From: Proteobacteria bacterium UBA1148
GTDB lineage: Bacteria; Pseudomonadota; Gammaproteobacteria; Steroidobacterales; Rariloculaceae
Direction of reading: 5' to 3'
Assembly: GCA_002311835.1 (NCBI GenBank)
Contig: DBZY01000076.1
Span: 1 to 22,328, forward strand
Length of the DNA stretch: 22,328 nt
The notes beneath the pieces were generated by a model, which was given only the letters and a program-made list of their open reading frames with translations, searched no databases and was not told the origin of the DNA. Positions within the stretch are counted from its first letter, which is position 1, and each line of letters begins with the position of its first letter. Of this stretch, positions 7,388-15,864 are shown piece after piece. Made by a program: the position numbers and the translations under genes.

Positions 7388-8650
7388 ATGAACATCAAAT
7401 ATGACAGAGAAATTATTGCTGCGTTTCTGACTGCTTTCGTATTGACGGTGCCGATCATGACATCTGATGCACAAGCTCAGGGTGAAGTTCTAGTTCTAGG
7501 CGGTAGTGGGTGGCATTGTGGAGAGGATCCGGATTGTTTTAATCGTCTTCATCCCGATATTCCCATGGCGGCTCGGGCGCGACCGGGGCAAACGATCTTA
7601 TTAAGGACCCGTAATTCAATAGATGCGCAATTAGACCCACAAAGCAGCTACGTTGATGACCGGTTCTCTGGTCCCATTCTAGGGACAGTACATCCGCTTA
7701 CAGGTCCTGTGTTTATTGAGGGAGCAGAGCCTGGAGATGTTCTTGCAGTAACCATTCTTGATATCGACCCGGGACCTTTCGGACAAACCAGGATCACAGG
7801 TAACGCGTTCGTCGGAGATCGTATTCCTGGGCCATTCAGTGTGCTGTGGAACCTTAATCGAAAGGAGGCTGTATCAGACGATTTACCGGGCATACGTATT
7901 CCGAATGGGAGTTTTCCCGGCATCGTGACCGTATTGCCGGGACCAGAGCAACTTGCTGCGGCCCTAGCCCGGGAAGAGAGCCTTGCAAATCAGGGAGGGG
8001 CGTCTGCATTGCCGGAACCTACCCATGCGTCACCGGCCGATATTTGTGGGCCGCAAGGGAGACGCAGAAATGAATGCCTTCGTACCGGACCTCCGAGGGA
8101 GCATGGCGGGAATATGGATATCCGTTATTTGGGTGTCGGGGTCACAATCTACCTCCCTTGTTATATTGAAGGTTGTGGTTTGGGGGTAGGTGATTTGCAT
8201 TTCGCCCAGGGTGACGGTGAGGTAGCCGGCACTGCTATTGAGATGGACGCTGACGTCACGCTCACAACTGAACTCATCAAGGACGGACCGGTGTTAGAGC
8301 AAGGCCCCCACTATGAAGGTCCGGCTCGACTCATGGATATTCCGTCTCGGCGGTTTTATGCGACGACGGGATTGCCACTGAAAGCTGCTGGAGAGATTCC
8401 ACCAGACATGGCTTATTTGGAGTCGCCAAAAGCAGCCGGTCTAGAGAATCTCTCCAAAGATATTTCTCTCGCGGCGCGAAATGCGTTGTTAGAAATTATT
8501 GATTACATGGTGAGAACTTACGACCTCACACCAGAGCAAGCGTATATTGTCGCTAGTGTTGCTGTTGACTTGAGGATTGGGCAGTTGGTGGATGTTCCTA
8601 ATGTTGGCGTGACAGCTATTTTGCCGCTTGATATATTCGACGCGAATTAG
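7388..8650 (+). CDS. Exported acetamidase/formamidase family protein
   Basis: 420 aa from ATG at 7388 with GGGAG 5 nt upstream; a further upstream start at 7319 would overlap the MFS gene and precede the signal peptide. The signal peptide ends A-Q-A near 31. Family motifs include H-P-L-T-G-P-V-F-I-E-G-A-E-P-G-D-V-L (102-119), G-G-N-M-D-I-R (240-246) and G-D-L-H-F-A-Q-G-D-G-E-V (268-279). The family hydrolyses short amides to the acid and ammonia; the substrate here is not deducible. Export is unusual, since FmdA/AmdA enzymes are normally cytoplasmic. Six Cys (44, 50, 220, 230, 258, 263) may form disulfides. Its last 4 nt overlap the end of the convergent NDH-SelD gene. Confidence 0.88.
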   Translation: MNIKYDREIIAAFLTAFVLTVPIMTSDAQAQGEVLVLGGSGWHCGEDPDCFNRLHPDIPMAARARPGQTILLRTRNSIDAQLDPQSSYVDDRFSGPILGTVHPLTGPVFIEGAEPGDVLAVTILDIDPGPFGQTRITGNAFVGDRIPGPFSVLWNLNRKEAVSDDLPGIRIPNGSFPGIVTVLPGPEQLAAALAREESLANQGGASALPEPTHASPADICGPQGRRRNECLRTGPPREHGGNMDIRYLGVGVTIYLPCYIEGCGLGVGDLHFAQGDGEVAGTAIEMDADVTLTTELIKDGPVLEQGPHYEGPARLMDIPSRRFYATTGLPLKAAGEIPPDMAYLESPKAAGLENLSKDISLAARNALLEIIDYMVRTYDLTPEQAYIVASVAVDLRIGQLVDVPNVGVTAILPLDIFDAN

Positions 8651-10893
8651 ATTTTTATACAAATTTTTTGTGACGATTGAGTTGCGACAACTTTTCCAAT
8701 AATCGCGCTCGACTTATAGCCCTGTGCAATAAGGTCTTTAAGACATTTTTGAGCTTTATCTGCTGAAATACTTGCAAGCAACCCCCCCGAGGTCTGAGGA
8801 TCGAATAGCAACTGGAACATTGGGTGTTGGCGTACTTTGTTTGTATTCTCAATTTGTTGTGAAAACCGTTCGTTTTTGGGTTGGAGTGTAGAGACGAGTT
8901 CGGCGCTTAACGTTTGCAGAGTGCCATCGAGCACAGGTAGGGCGCTCATATCGATTACTGCGCCTAGTGGGGAACCCCGAAGCATTTCTAGTAGATGGCC
9001 AACGAGCCCGAAGCCAGTAACATCTGTACACGCACTAGCACCATGGGATCCTAAAAGGTTTCCAGCCGCTCGGTTCGAGAGCAGCATAGACATGACAGCT
9101 TTTTCTATCCAGTGGCCTCTAGCCTTAGCGCGCATGTCTGCAGCAAGCAGGCTCCCCGTGCCCATCGCTTTTGTGACGAGTAGGGCATCACCTTCTCGCG
9201 GTGTTGTTTTTCGAAGGGCTTGATCCGGTTCTATTAGTCCCATAACGGAAAAACCGAGACTTAGTTCAGCACCTTCACTGGTATGCCCACCCACTAATGC
9301 AGCACCTTCTGAATTAAACACCTGGAGTGCCCCAAGAAGCATTTGTCTGAGTTCGTCAATAAGTTTTTTTTCTGGCCACATGGGTAGTGTTGCGAGAGTC
9401 ATGGCTGTCTGAGGCTCCGCACCCATTGCATAAAGATCTCCCAGGCAGTGGTTGGCGGTAATCTGTCCGAAGAGATAAGGGTCAGGGATCATCGGACGAA
9501 AAGCATCTACGGAGAGAACTGAAAGTTTGCCTGGTGGTACTAAAATTAGAGCTGCATCATCAGGTTGATCCAAACCGACGATAACGCTTTTTTTGGAGAT
9601 TATTGGAAGATCTTTAAGTGCTGTTGTTAGCACGTCGGCACTCACCTTCGCACCACAGCCGCCGCAGCGGATTGCGTCTTCCGGGGGTTTCTCAGGTGCC
9701 GAATCTAGAAGCTCGGGAGACACTACCGAACTCATTTTTTCCATAGCCATTTCTGGAAGCTGTTGGTATTTACGAATAAAACGGGAATCAATCCAGTCTT
9801 TCCAATGCCAGACCCAACGTCCTTCTATAGACCATATACCGCGGGAGGCGACAGCGTATTGATCACCTGTGCTGATGAGTTTCAAAATGGATTTTTGTGG
9901 GTGGTAACTTGACAGTCTGCGGCCCAGTAGACTGCTACGAAGATTTCGTATTAGCGGTGGTCCCTGACGTACAGCAAAAACCCCTGCCTTCGGCCGTGGG
10001 GCATTTATCATGGTTGCGATGTCTCCAGCACCAAAGATATTAGTTTGGGAGAGAGACTGAAGATGCTCGTTTACGAGCATAAAACCATCGTCGTCGAGTT
10101 CGAGCCCGGTTTCAGACAGCCATGCGGGAGCACTTGCCTGGGTCGCCCAAAGAATCTCGTCGTATACAAACTCGCGACCACTGCTATCGGACAGCGTACC
10201 GGATTCTACCCTAGTTATTTTGGCAGCTGTGTGGACTTCTATTCCACGTTCGGCGAGTAGTCTTCTAAAGCGCCGTACCACGCCCGATGGTTGTTCTGGT
10301 AGGATTTCTTCGTCTGCGGTGACAAGCTCAAGACGGAGATTATTAGGCACACTCAACGAACGTGAGATGGCGTGATGGATAGCTAGACTTAACTCAACCC
10401 CCCCCACGCCGCCGCCGACAATGCCAATATTAATGCGGCCTTCGTGAGCCTCGATCCGTTTCCGTAGGAGCCTCCAGTGAGGAAGGAACCGATTAATGGG
10501 TTTTACTGGAACAACATTGTCTTTGGCGCCGGTTATCTGGTGGGTTGATGGTGTGGATCCAGTGTTAATGGAGAGCAGATCGTAGCTGACCGGCGGTCTT
10601 CCCTTTAGCAACACGGTTTGTGCACTTGGGTCGATGCCGGTCACATCGGCCTGAAAGAATCGTGCATTGGCAAATCTCGTTAGAGGTAATAGATCAATGT
10701 GTGCTTCGTCAGCTGTGTAGTGCCCCGCGATCAAACCGGGCAACATACCGGAGTAGGGTGTCTCGATGTCGCGGCTGATCAAGGTCAGACGAGCACCTGG
10801 CACGGGCCGCATGCCGAACGATTTCAATACGGCAATGTGGCTGTGTCCACCGCCTAGTAAGACGACATCCTTGATAACGGGCGCTGACTGCAT
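8647..10893 (-). CDS. selD: Fusion of NADH-dehydrogenase-like flavoprotein and selenide, water dikinase (SelD)
   Basis: 748 aa from ATG at 10893. The open frame extends to a TTG at 10968, but the FAD-binding N-terminus starts naturally at M-Q-S-A-P-V-I-K-D-V; neither start has a clear Shine-Dalgarno. Residues 1 to about 390 form a pyridine nucleotide-disulfide oxidoreductase/NDH-2-like module: G-G-G-H-S-H at 14-19, G-I-V-G-G-G-V-G-G at 157-165 and F-G-A-G-D at 287-291. Residues about 404-748 are SelD, which makes selenophosphate from selenide and ATP. The catalytic C-G-A-K is at 413-416, and D-P-Q-T-S-G-G-L is at 698-705. It uses Cys, not Sec, at the active site. This fusion is known in marine bacteria. 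The gene lies directly downstream of a selenoprotein gene. Confidence 0.93.
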   Translation of the reverse strand: MQSAPVIKDVVLLGGGHSHIAVLKSFGMRPVPGARLTLISRDIETPYSGMLPGLIAGHYTADEAHIDLLPLTRFANARFFQADVTGIDPSAQTVLLKGRPPVSYDLLSINTGSTPSTHQITGAKDNVVPVKPINRFLPHWRLLRKRIEAHEGRINIGIVGGGVGGVELSLAIHHAISRSLSVPNNLRLELVTADEEILPEQPSGVVRRFRRLLAERGIEVHTAAKITRVESGTLSDSSGREFVYDEILWATQASAPAWLSETGLELDDDGFMLVNEHLQSLSQTNIFGAGDIATMINAPRPKAGVFAVRQGPPLIRNLRSSLLGRRLSSYHPQKSILKLISTGDQYAVASRGIWSIEGRWVWHWKDWIDSRFIRKYQQLPEMAMEKMSSVVSPELLDSAPEKPPEDAIRCGGCGAKVSADVLTTALKDLPIISKKSVIVGLDQPDDAALILVPPGKLSVLSVDAFRPMIPDPYLFGQITANHCLGDLYAMGAEPQTAMTLATLPMWPEKKLIDELRQMLLGALQVFNSEGAALVGGHTSEGAELSLGFSVMGLIEPDQALRKTTPREGDALLVTKAMGTGSLLAADMRAKARGHWIEKAVMSMLLSNRAAGNLLGSHGASACTDVTGFGLVGHLLEMLRGSPLGAVIDMSALPVLDGTLQTLSAELVSTLQPKNERFSQQIENTNKVRQHPMFQLLFDPQTSGGLLASISADKAQKCLKDLIAQGYKSSAIIGKVVATQSSQKICIKI

Positions 10894-10947
10894 GTGCGCC
10901 GAATATACAGGGGGGATCGCGCGCTGCCCACTACCGCCAATCCTTGG

Positions 10948-10968
10948 TTGCTCCCATATCCAGAGCAA
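10948..10968 (-). other. Small hairpin between the selenoprotein gene and NDH-SelD
   Basis: On the minus strand, TTGCTC and GAGCAA form a perfect 6-bp stem around a 9-nt loop in the 92-nt spacer before the selD start. There is no T-tract, so it is not a standard terminator. A role in translation or mRNA processing is only a guess. Confidence 0.25.
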
Positions 10969-10985
10969 TGGGGCTGGTCGAAGCG

Positions 10986-12074
10986 CTAATTACTCATGTG
11001 TTGGATGTCTTCGGGGGCCCTCGTTGTGTCATGCATGATCACGTCAAAATTCATGGTGAATTCGAAGTCATTTGGAGGGAAGCAGATTTCGTCATCACAG
11101 GTTTGGTAGGTCAATATCACATCCACCGCGATTCTATCTTCACGATACGACGGGGCCAGAGTGATATCGCGCTGGATTTTCGGTGTGCCGTGATACACCG
11201 GCACACTCTCATCAATGGGCTCAAGATAGATTATCTCGGGTTCAGGTAGTGTGAGATCACGCATTTTCACATGATCCGTTTCCACGATTCTTAAGTCAGC
11301 TGCCGTGTAGTCAGAACCCGGTGCGTATAGGTGCATGCGTTCTGGTAACTCGATATCCGTCACGAGCGTGATTGTGTTACCCGGTCGTAAGGCGTCCTGA
11401 GAAGCATAGGCTAGGAAGTCGAACTGGGGGAGTCGCGCTTCGATTTGCCGGCCGCCATCGCTATCAAAGGTCTTCATTAAGATTGTTTCGGCCGTCTCGC
11501 GGATCCTGTGACTATCGTGAAAATATTTCTCTTGCACGATCCTGTCGGCGTTGACGATATAGGTTCCCGGGAATGCCATGCCGTCAGTGCGGCTCCCAGG
11601 CTCCGGATTGGGATTGCGTATACCAAAGGCCTCAATGATTTCCGAGTCTGGATCCGCCAGGGTTGAATAGCTGAACCCCCCCATACGGTCCGCAAAACTC
11701 TTGAGAATATCGACGGTATCGTAACTGATGGTCACGACACCCATCCCGTTCTCGATAAACTTGTCTAGAGAGGTTTCCAGCTGCACGAGCTGGGTTTTGC
11801 AGTAGGGTCACCAATCGGCGGAGCGAACAAACACGACCATCGCTCCGTTGGGCTCCATGATGTCGGCTAGACTGACCAGATCACCGTATTGATTTAGGGC
11901 TTCAAAGTCCGGAATCCTCTCGCCAACCTCCGGTCCACTGAGCATCCCCCTGCTACCTGCTGGGATATCGGTAAGGAACTCCTTTGAGTAGGTTTGTGAG
12001 AATACAGGAAACGCAAACAGAGATATCACCAGCGCTACCGACAGCGTTATCAACCCTAAGCCATTTTTAGTCAT
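10986..12074 (-). CDS. Selenocysteine-containing AhpC/TSA-type redoxin with DsbD-alpha-like C-terminal domain
   Basis: One gene read through an in-frame TGA at 11810-11808, giving 362 aa with Sec at 89. ATG at 12074 (weak GGA upstream) starts a signal peptide of about 27 residues ending F-S-Q. The redoxin domain (about 48-200) has G-E-R-I-P-D-F, then V-F-V-R-S-A-D-W-U-P-Y-C-K (81-93), where AhpC/TSA relatives have C-P-x-C. F-P-G-T-Y-I-V at 168-174 supplies the cis-Pro region. After a linker, about 210-352 resembles the N-terminal domain of DsbD, with Y-Q-T-C-D-D-E-I-C-F-P-P (C326, C331). Frame and homology continue on both sides of the TGA, a hairpin follows it, and selD is the next gene. An exported thiol-disulfide or peroxide reductase is inferred. 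Confidence 0.88.
11777..11793 (-). promoter_or_regulatory. Candidate bacterial SECIS hairpin for the UGA at 11808-11810
   Basis: On the minus strand, CCAGCT - CGTGC - AGCTGG forms a perfect 6-bp stem with a 5-nt loop. The stem begins 14 nt after the TGA, and the loop G is 22 nt after it, inside the distance range known for bacterial SECIS elements. A G followed by U near the start of the apical loop fits the usual requirement for SelB binding. It lies wholly within the coding sequence, as expected in bacteria. Confidence 0.7.
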
Positions 12075-12099
12075 AATGATTCCATCATGCCTAAACCGT

Positions 12100-14511
12100 T
12101 CAGACGGTATTAACTTCCAGAGGTCGGTGAGACTGTGGTCGTCCTGCTGCAGCGTTAACAATCATGTCTGGGGTAACCGGTGCGCGATTGAAAGAGTATC
12201 CCCCTAGTGCGTCGGAAATAGCGCACAAGACAGCGGCTGCAGCGCATCCTTCGATGGGTTCGCCAACGCCCCTAGCACCCACTGGATTTTGTGGATCCGC
12301 TATGTCAACAGCGCCCCATTGCATGGTAGAGGGTATGTCGAGGTACGACATTGGTTTGACCTGATGAAGCCCCACGTTGGCTGGTAGGCCGCTTTGTGGG
12401 TCGTAGACATGCCGTTCAGCACACGCCATCCCGAATCCCATAACTGAGCCCCCCTTCATTTGGTTGGCCAGCCCCTGGGGGTGAAGTACCGTGCCGCAGT
12501 CCGCTACGGCAACGTAGTCCACAATATCAAGCTTGCCTGTCTCCACGTCTAGCTCGATTTCTATGAATCCGCTTGCAATAGCTGGAGCTACAGCATCATG
12601 ACGAAGATTGTCCTTGGCGACGCCGATGAGGCCTGTACCTGCCAAGCCCTCGACCGCCATACGTGTCACGTCATGGATATCGTCTGGAGCTTCTTGGCCA
12701 GAGTATTTGCCTCCGATTTCGATCGCGCGTTGTGCGGCCGCCGCAAACGTGAGGTTAGTTGCGGGGCTCGATTTTAGGAATACCGTTTCGTCAACAATAT
12801 CGTAATCATCGGGCGCGCCACCCAGATCCATGGCCGCAATTTCTTTCAGCTTCTGGAGAGCGTCCATGGCAGCTACATAACTGGTGCGCGTACAGGTGAA
12901 TGATGTGTTACTACCCGTCTGGGTCGGGGCCCAGGCCAGATGCCGTCGACTGTCACCCCTTTCGACTACACAGTGTTCCCAGTCATATTTCAGGATCTCA
13001 GCGGCAACCCGAGAGGTCACCGTGTGAGAGTAGGTGCCGAGATTCCCTGCGCCAGTGTGAATATGTAAGACACCATCAGATGTGATACGAACCAAACCGT
13101 CGTAGCTGTTGCGTCCGGCAGAGTGGTAGGCTTGGCCGATACCGATGCCAGTAATTTTGGACCCGTTACGCTGACCGCTACGGGCACTTCTTTCCTCCCA
13201 GTTGAAAAGCTCGGCTCCTTGCGCGAGGGCTTCTTCCTGATAGGCGCTTGTTACTGGGCCTTGATTTCCACCAATAGTGGCGTCATTTCCTGCAGCATTA
13301 ATGCGTCGAATCGAAAGTTTATCTATACCCAGCTCTCGCGCAGCCTTATCGAGCATTGGCTCCACGGCTTCCGCCATCTGGTTTTGTCCGGGCCCGCGTT
13401 GTGGTCCTCGTGGAGGTGTATTGGTCTCTACGGGGATACCACGATACCGCATGGCCGGAGGCTGGTAGAGGATTGAGACTGAATCGGCTGCGGAATCGTT
13501 GTCGGTCCACCCAGTATGGGGTCCGTTCTCATTAACAATGTAGAGATCTACAGCAGTGAGGCGGCCATCTGCCCGGAAACCCATTTTGATTCGACCTTGG
13601 AAACCTGGACGCGCCGTTCCGAGACCATATTCCTCTGCCCGGGTGATCCGTAGCATGACAGGGCGACCTGTCTGTCGGCTCAGAAGTGCGGGAACCGCCA
13701 TGATTGGATAGGGGCCGCCCTTAGACCCAAATCCACCTCCACAGGTTTCAGCGATATACACTAGGTTTTCTTGTTCAACGCCAAGCAGACGCATCAGTCC
13801 TGGGATCATTGCAGTCTGGCTCTGGGAGGAGCCGTGCAAGAAGCACTTCCCATTTTCCCAGTAGGCCATGCAGCTCCTGGGCTCCATGCAATGATGTGAA
13901 AGGCCTGCGGTCACAAAGCTTTCGTCCACAACGACAGCGGCTTCCTCGAATCCGGTTTCTACATCGCCGTATGCCCATTCAACAATTGGTTCTCCCGCAG
14001 GCAGTTGGCCTTCCTCGACGGCCGCAAAATCTCTGGCCGTCCACTTGACTGTTTGTGTTTCGATTCTTCGTCCCGCCACATTCCCGTCGCTGCGGGCATT
14101 TGGGCCGCCAGGATATAGGCTCTCCAGTGGGTCCACGGTAAATGGAAGTGGTTCGAGATCAATATCGATAAGATCTATAGCGTTTTGGGCCGTTGTTTCG
14201 TCCACTGCGGCGACGGCAAGAATTGGTTCACCTACATAGCAAGGTTCATTGGTCAGTATCGGGGTCTGAGGGGCGGGGGGGACCTGCGCAGATGGGATAT
14301 CATCTGCCGTCAGAACGGCAAACACACCGTCCAGCGCTAGGGCAGCCGTTGTATCAACGCTGCGTACTCTGGCATGTGGCATGGGACTTGTCAGCAGTTT
14401 GCAGAAGAGCATGCCCTCAGCACGGAAATCCTCCGCATATTTCGCCCGTCCTGTGACCTTGCCGCGCACATCTGGCGGTGTAAAGTCCTTACCCAATAAC
14501 CGATATGCCAT
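12100..14511 (-). CDS. Xanthine dehydrogenase family molybdopterin-binding (large) subunit
   Basis: 803 aa, ATG at 14511 with GAGGTG 6 nt upstream. The N-terminal part (residues 15 to about 125) has V-R-G-K-V-T-G-R-A-K-Y-A-E-D and Y-V-G-E-P-I-L-A-V, typical of the first domain of XdhB/CoxL/AOR proteins. The molybdopterin-binding part has G-G-G-F-G-S-K-G-G (258-266) and G-A-R-G-V-G-E-P (745-752), where E751 is the expected catalytic glutamate. The family hydroxylates aldehydes or N-heterocycles using a Mo cofactor. No [2Fe-2S] or FAD subunit gene is present in this operon, so its electron acceptor must be encoded elsewhere or be different. It ends 25 nt before the selenoprotein start and follows the NHL lipoprotein gene. 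Confidence 0.9.
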   Translation of the reverse strand: MAYRLLGKDFTPPDVRGKVTGRAKYAEDFRAEGMLFCKLLTSPMPHARVRSVDTTAALALDGVFAVLTADDIPSAQVPPAPQTPILTNEPCYVGEPILAVAAVDETTAQNAIDLIDIDLEPLPFTVDPLESLYPGGPNARSDGNVAGRRIETQTVKWTARDFAAVEEGQLPAGEPIVEWAYGDVETGFEEAAVVVDESFVTAGLSHHCMEPRSCMAYWENGKCFLHGSSQSQTAMIPGLMRLLGVEQENLVYIAETCGGGFGSKGGPYPIMAVPALLSRQTGRPVMLRITRAEEYGLGTARPGFQGRIKMGFRADGRLTAVDLYIVNENGPHTGWTDNDSAADSVSILYQPPAMRYRGIPVETNTPPRGPQRGPGQNQMAEAVEPMLDKAARELGIDKLSIRRINAAGNDATIGGNQGPVTSAYQEEALAQGAELFNWEERSARSGQRNGSKITGIGIGQAYHSAGRNSYDGLVRITSDGVLHIHTGAGNLGTYSHTVTSRVAAEILKYDWEHCVVERGDSRRHLAWAPTQTGSNTSFTCTRTSYVAAMDALQKLKEIAAMDLGGAPDDYDIVDETVFLKSSPATNLTFAAAAQRAIEIGGKYSGQEAPDDIHDVTRMAVEGLAGTGLIGVAKDNLRHDAVAPAIASGFIEIELDVETGKLDIVDYVAVADCGTVLHPQGLANQMKGGSVMGFGMACAERHVYDPQSGLPANVGLHQVKPMSYLDIPSTMQWGAVDIADPQNPVGARGVGEPIEGCAAAAVLCAISDALGGYSFNRAPVTPDMIVNAAAGRPQSHRPLEVNTV

Positions 14512-14631
14512 GACTACACCTCTACTCGTACCGATTCGATTTGAAATCGACGCTATTGCTGCCGCGTTTACGCCACCGATGAACGGAGGTTAACACCGTT
14601 CCGCTGACCACTCATCATTCTCATAGATAGC

Positions 14632-15864
14632 TTAGTTTGTGGCTACCGGGACAAATTTTTGTACGCGTTTCCCTGTGTTCACCTCGGCTGTATAGAGATT
14701 GCCAAAGCTGTCTGAGGCGATATTGTGCACCCAGTTGAACTGGCCTGCTTGCCTACCGCCGTGTCCAAAGGAACCAACCACTTCCATATCTTCCCGGCGC
14801 AAAATCCAGACCTTCATATTGGCCCCGTCCGCAGCGAAGAGCCACTGCTGCTCGGGGTCGTTGGAGAGTTCGATGTCCCAGGCGGCGCCTTGCACAGTGG
14901 TCCACGGTGCGAAGACCCCTTCTTGGACGAACGTTCCATCCTTGTCGAATACATGAATCCGGCTACCACCGCGGTCTGCCACGTAAACGAGCCCGTCGTT
15001 GGCTATCCGGACAGCGTGCACAGGGTTATGCCAAGATTCTGTGGTAGGTGAAAGGACAGAAATATCAATGGAATCATCCGGAGCGTTTCCGTAGGCGCCC
15101 CAATGACGTTTGTATTCTCCAGTGTGCGCGTCGAAGACGATGACCCGGCGGTTGCGGTAGCCGTCAGCGATGTAGACCTCGTTAGTTTCGGGATCGACCG
15201 TGATGTCGGCGGGCCGCCCGAGGTGTTGTGTGTCGTTGCTGCCACGAGTTTCGTTCCACTGCCCAATTGTGAGAAGGTGTTCACCTTCTGCGGTGAACTT
15301 TAAAACTACATGGTCACTACTGCCGTTGCCACCAATCCACACGTTCTCCTCATAGTCCACGAAGATGCCGTGCTCCTGCGCTGGCCACCCGTCTTCCGGT
15401 ATATCCCAGTTAGAGGTCTCGACAATAACAGTATCTTCATCCCCTTCAGTTAGGCTTGGGCCGGACTGATTCCAGGTGGGTCCGCCCCATGCGTTTATCA
15501 CCTCTCCTGCTGGATTAAAAACAATTACCGAAGGCGCTGGATAGCAGCAGTCTGTAGCCGGCGGGTTCTGTACGGCGCCGAGTTCATGCTCGGTTAGAGT
15601 ACGGGGGCGTTGAATGATCCAGACATTATCTTCACCATCGATCGCAATCCCCGAAACCTGTCCAAGGATCCAGTCATTCGGTAGCGGTTGTGGCCAGGAT
15701 GCATCAACTTCATACTGAGGTGAATCGCTGGCGCTACTCACAGCAGCAGTGCTCGGTTGCTCCTGGGGCATGCTCTCAACAGCGCTGTCAGGCGAGCAGC
15801 CTGCTAGTAGGGCAAGTAATCCAAAGCCCGTGCCGAGCCACTTAAAATATTTCATTCTCATCAT
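14632..15864 (-). CDS. NHL-repeat (beta-propeller) lipoprotein
   Basis: 410 aa. ATG at 15864 (or the adjacent ATG at 15861) follows GGGGA. Lipobox L-A-G-C puts the lipidated Cys at 23, then a Ser/Ala/Pro-rich linker to about 50. The rest shows repeated propeller blades with V-S-G-I-A-I-D, H-G-I-F-V-D, P-A-D-I-T-V-D-P-E-T-N-E-V-Y-I-A-D-G-Y, V-H-A-V-R-I-A-N-D-G and V-H-N-I-A-S-D-S-F-G-N-L-Y-T-A-E-V. This pattern is shared with NHL proteins and peptidylglycine alpha-hydroxyglycine lyase-like six-bladed propellers. It may be a binding scaffold or an enzyme. First gene of the apparent NHL, XdhB, Sec-redoxin, NDH-SelD operon; it lies 120 nt before the molybdenum subunit. Confidence 0.88.
   Translation of the reverse strand: MMRMKYFKWLGTGFGLLALLAGCSPDSAVESMPQEQPSTAAVSSASDSPQYEVDASWPQPLPNDWILGQVSGIAIDGEDNVWIIQRPRTLTEHELGAVQNPPATDCCYPAPSVIVFNPAGEVINAWGGPTWNQSGPSLTEGDEDTVIVETSNWDIPEDGWPAQEHGIFVDYEENVWIGGNGSSDHVVLKFTAEGEHLLTIGQWNETRGSNDTQHLGRPADITVDPETNEVYIADGYRNRRVIVFDAHTGEYKRHWGAYGNAPDDSIDISVLSPTTESWHNPVHAVRIANDGLVYVADRGGSRIHVFDKDGTFVQEGVFAPWTTVQGAAWDIELSNDPEQQWLFAADGANMKVWILRREDMEVVGSFGHGGRQAGQFNWVHNIASDSFGNLYTAEVNTGKRVQKFVPVATN

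Noticed and set aside
10397..10405. C8 homopolymer as a phase-variation tract
   Set aside because: It encodes the conserved Gly-rich G-x-G-G segment of the FAD/NAD-binding site and keeps the frame; the similar run near 19922 encodes conserved K-E-G-G in TctA.
10894..10968. TTG start for NDH-SelD at 10968
   Set aside because: The extra 25 residues are unlike the family N-terminus, and no ribosome-binding site precedes the codon.
11808..11810. The TGA as a pseudogene lesion or sequencing error
   Set aside because: It sits at the catalytic Cys position with the frame intact, has a SECIS-like hairpin after it and selD beside it. Sec is the simpler explanation.
12075..12161. Longer N-terminus of the selenoprotein from a start at 12161
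   Set aside because: It would overlap the end of the molybdenum subunit gene and place about 29 charged residues before a clean signal peptide.
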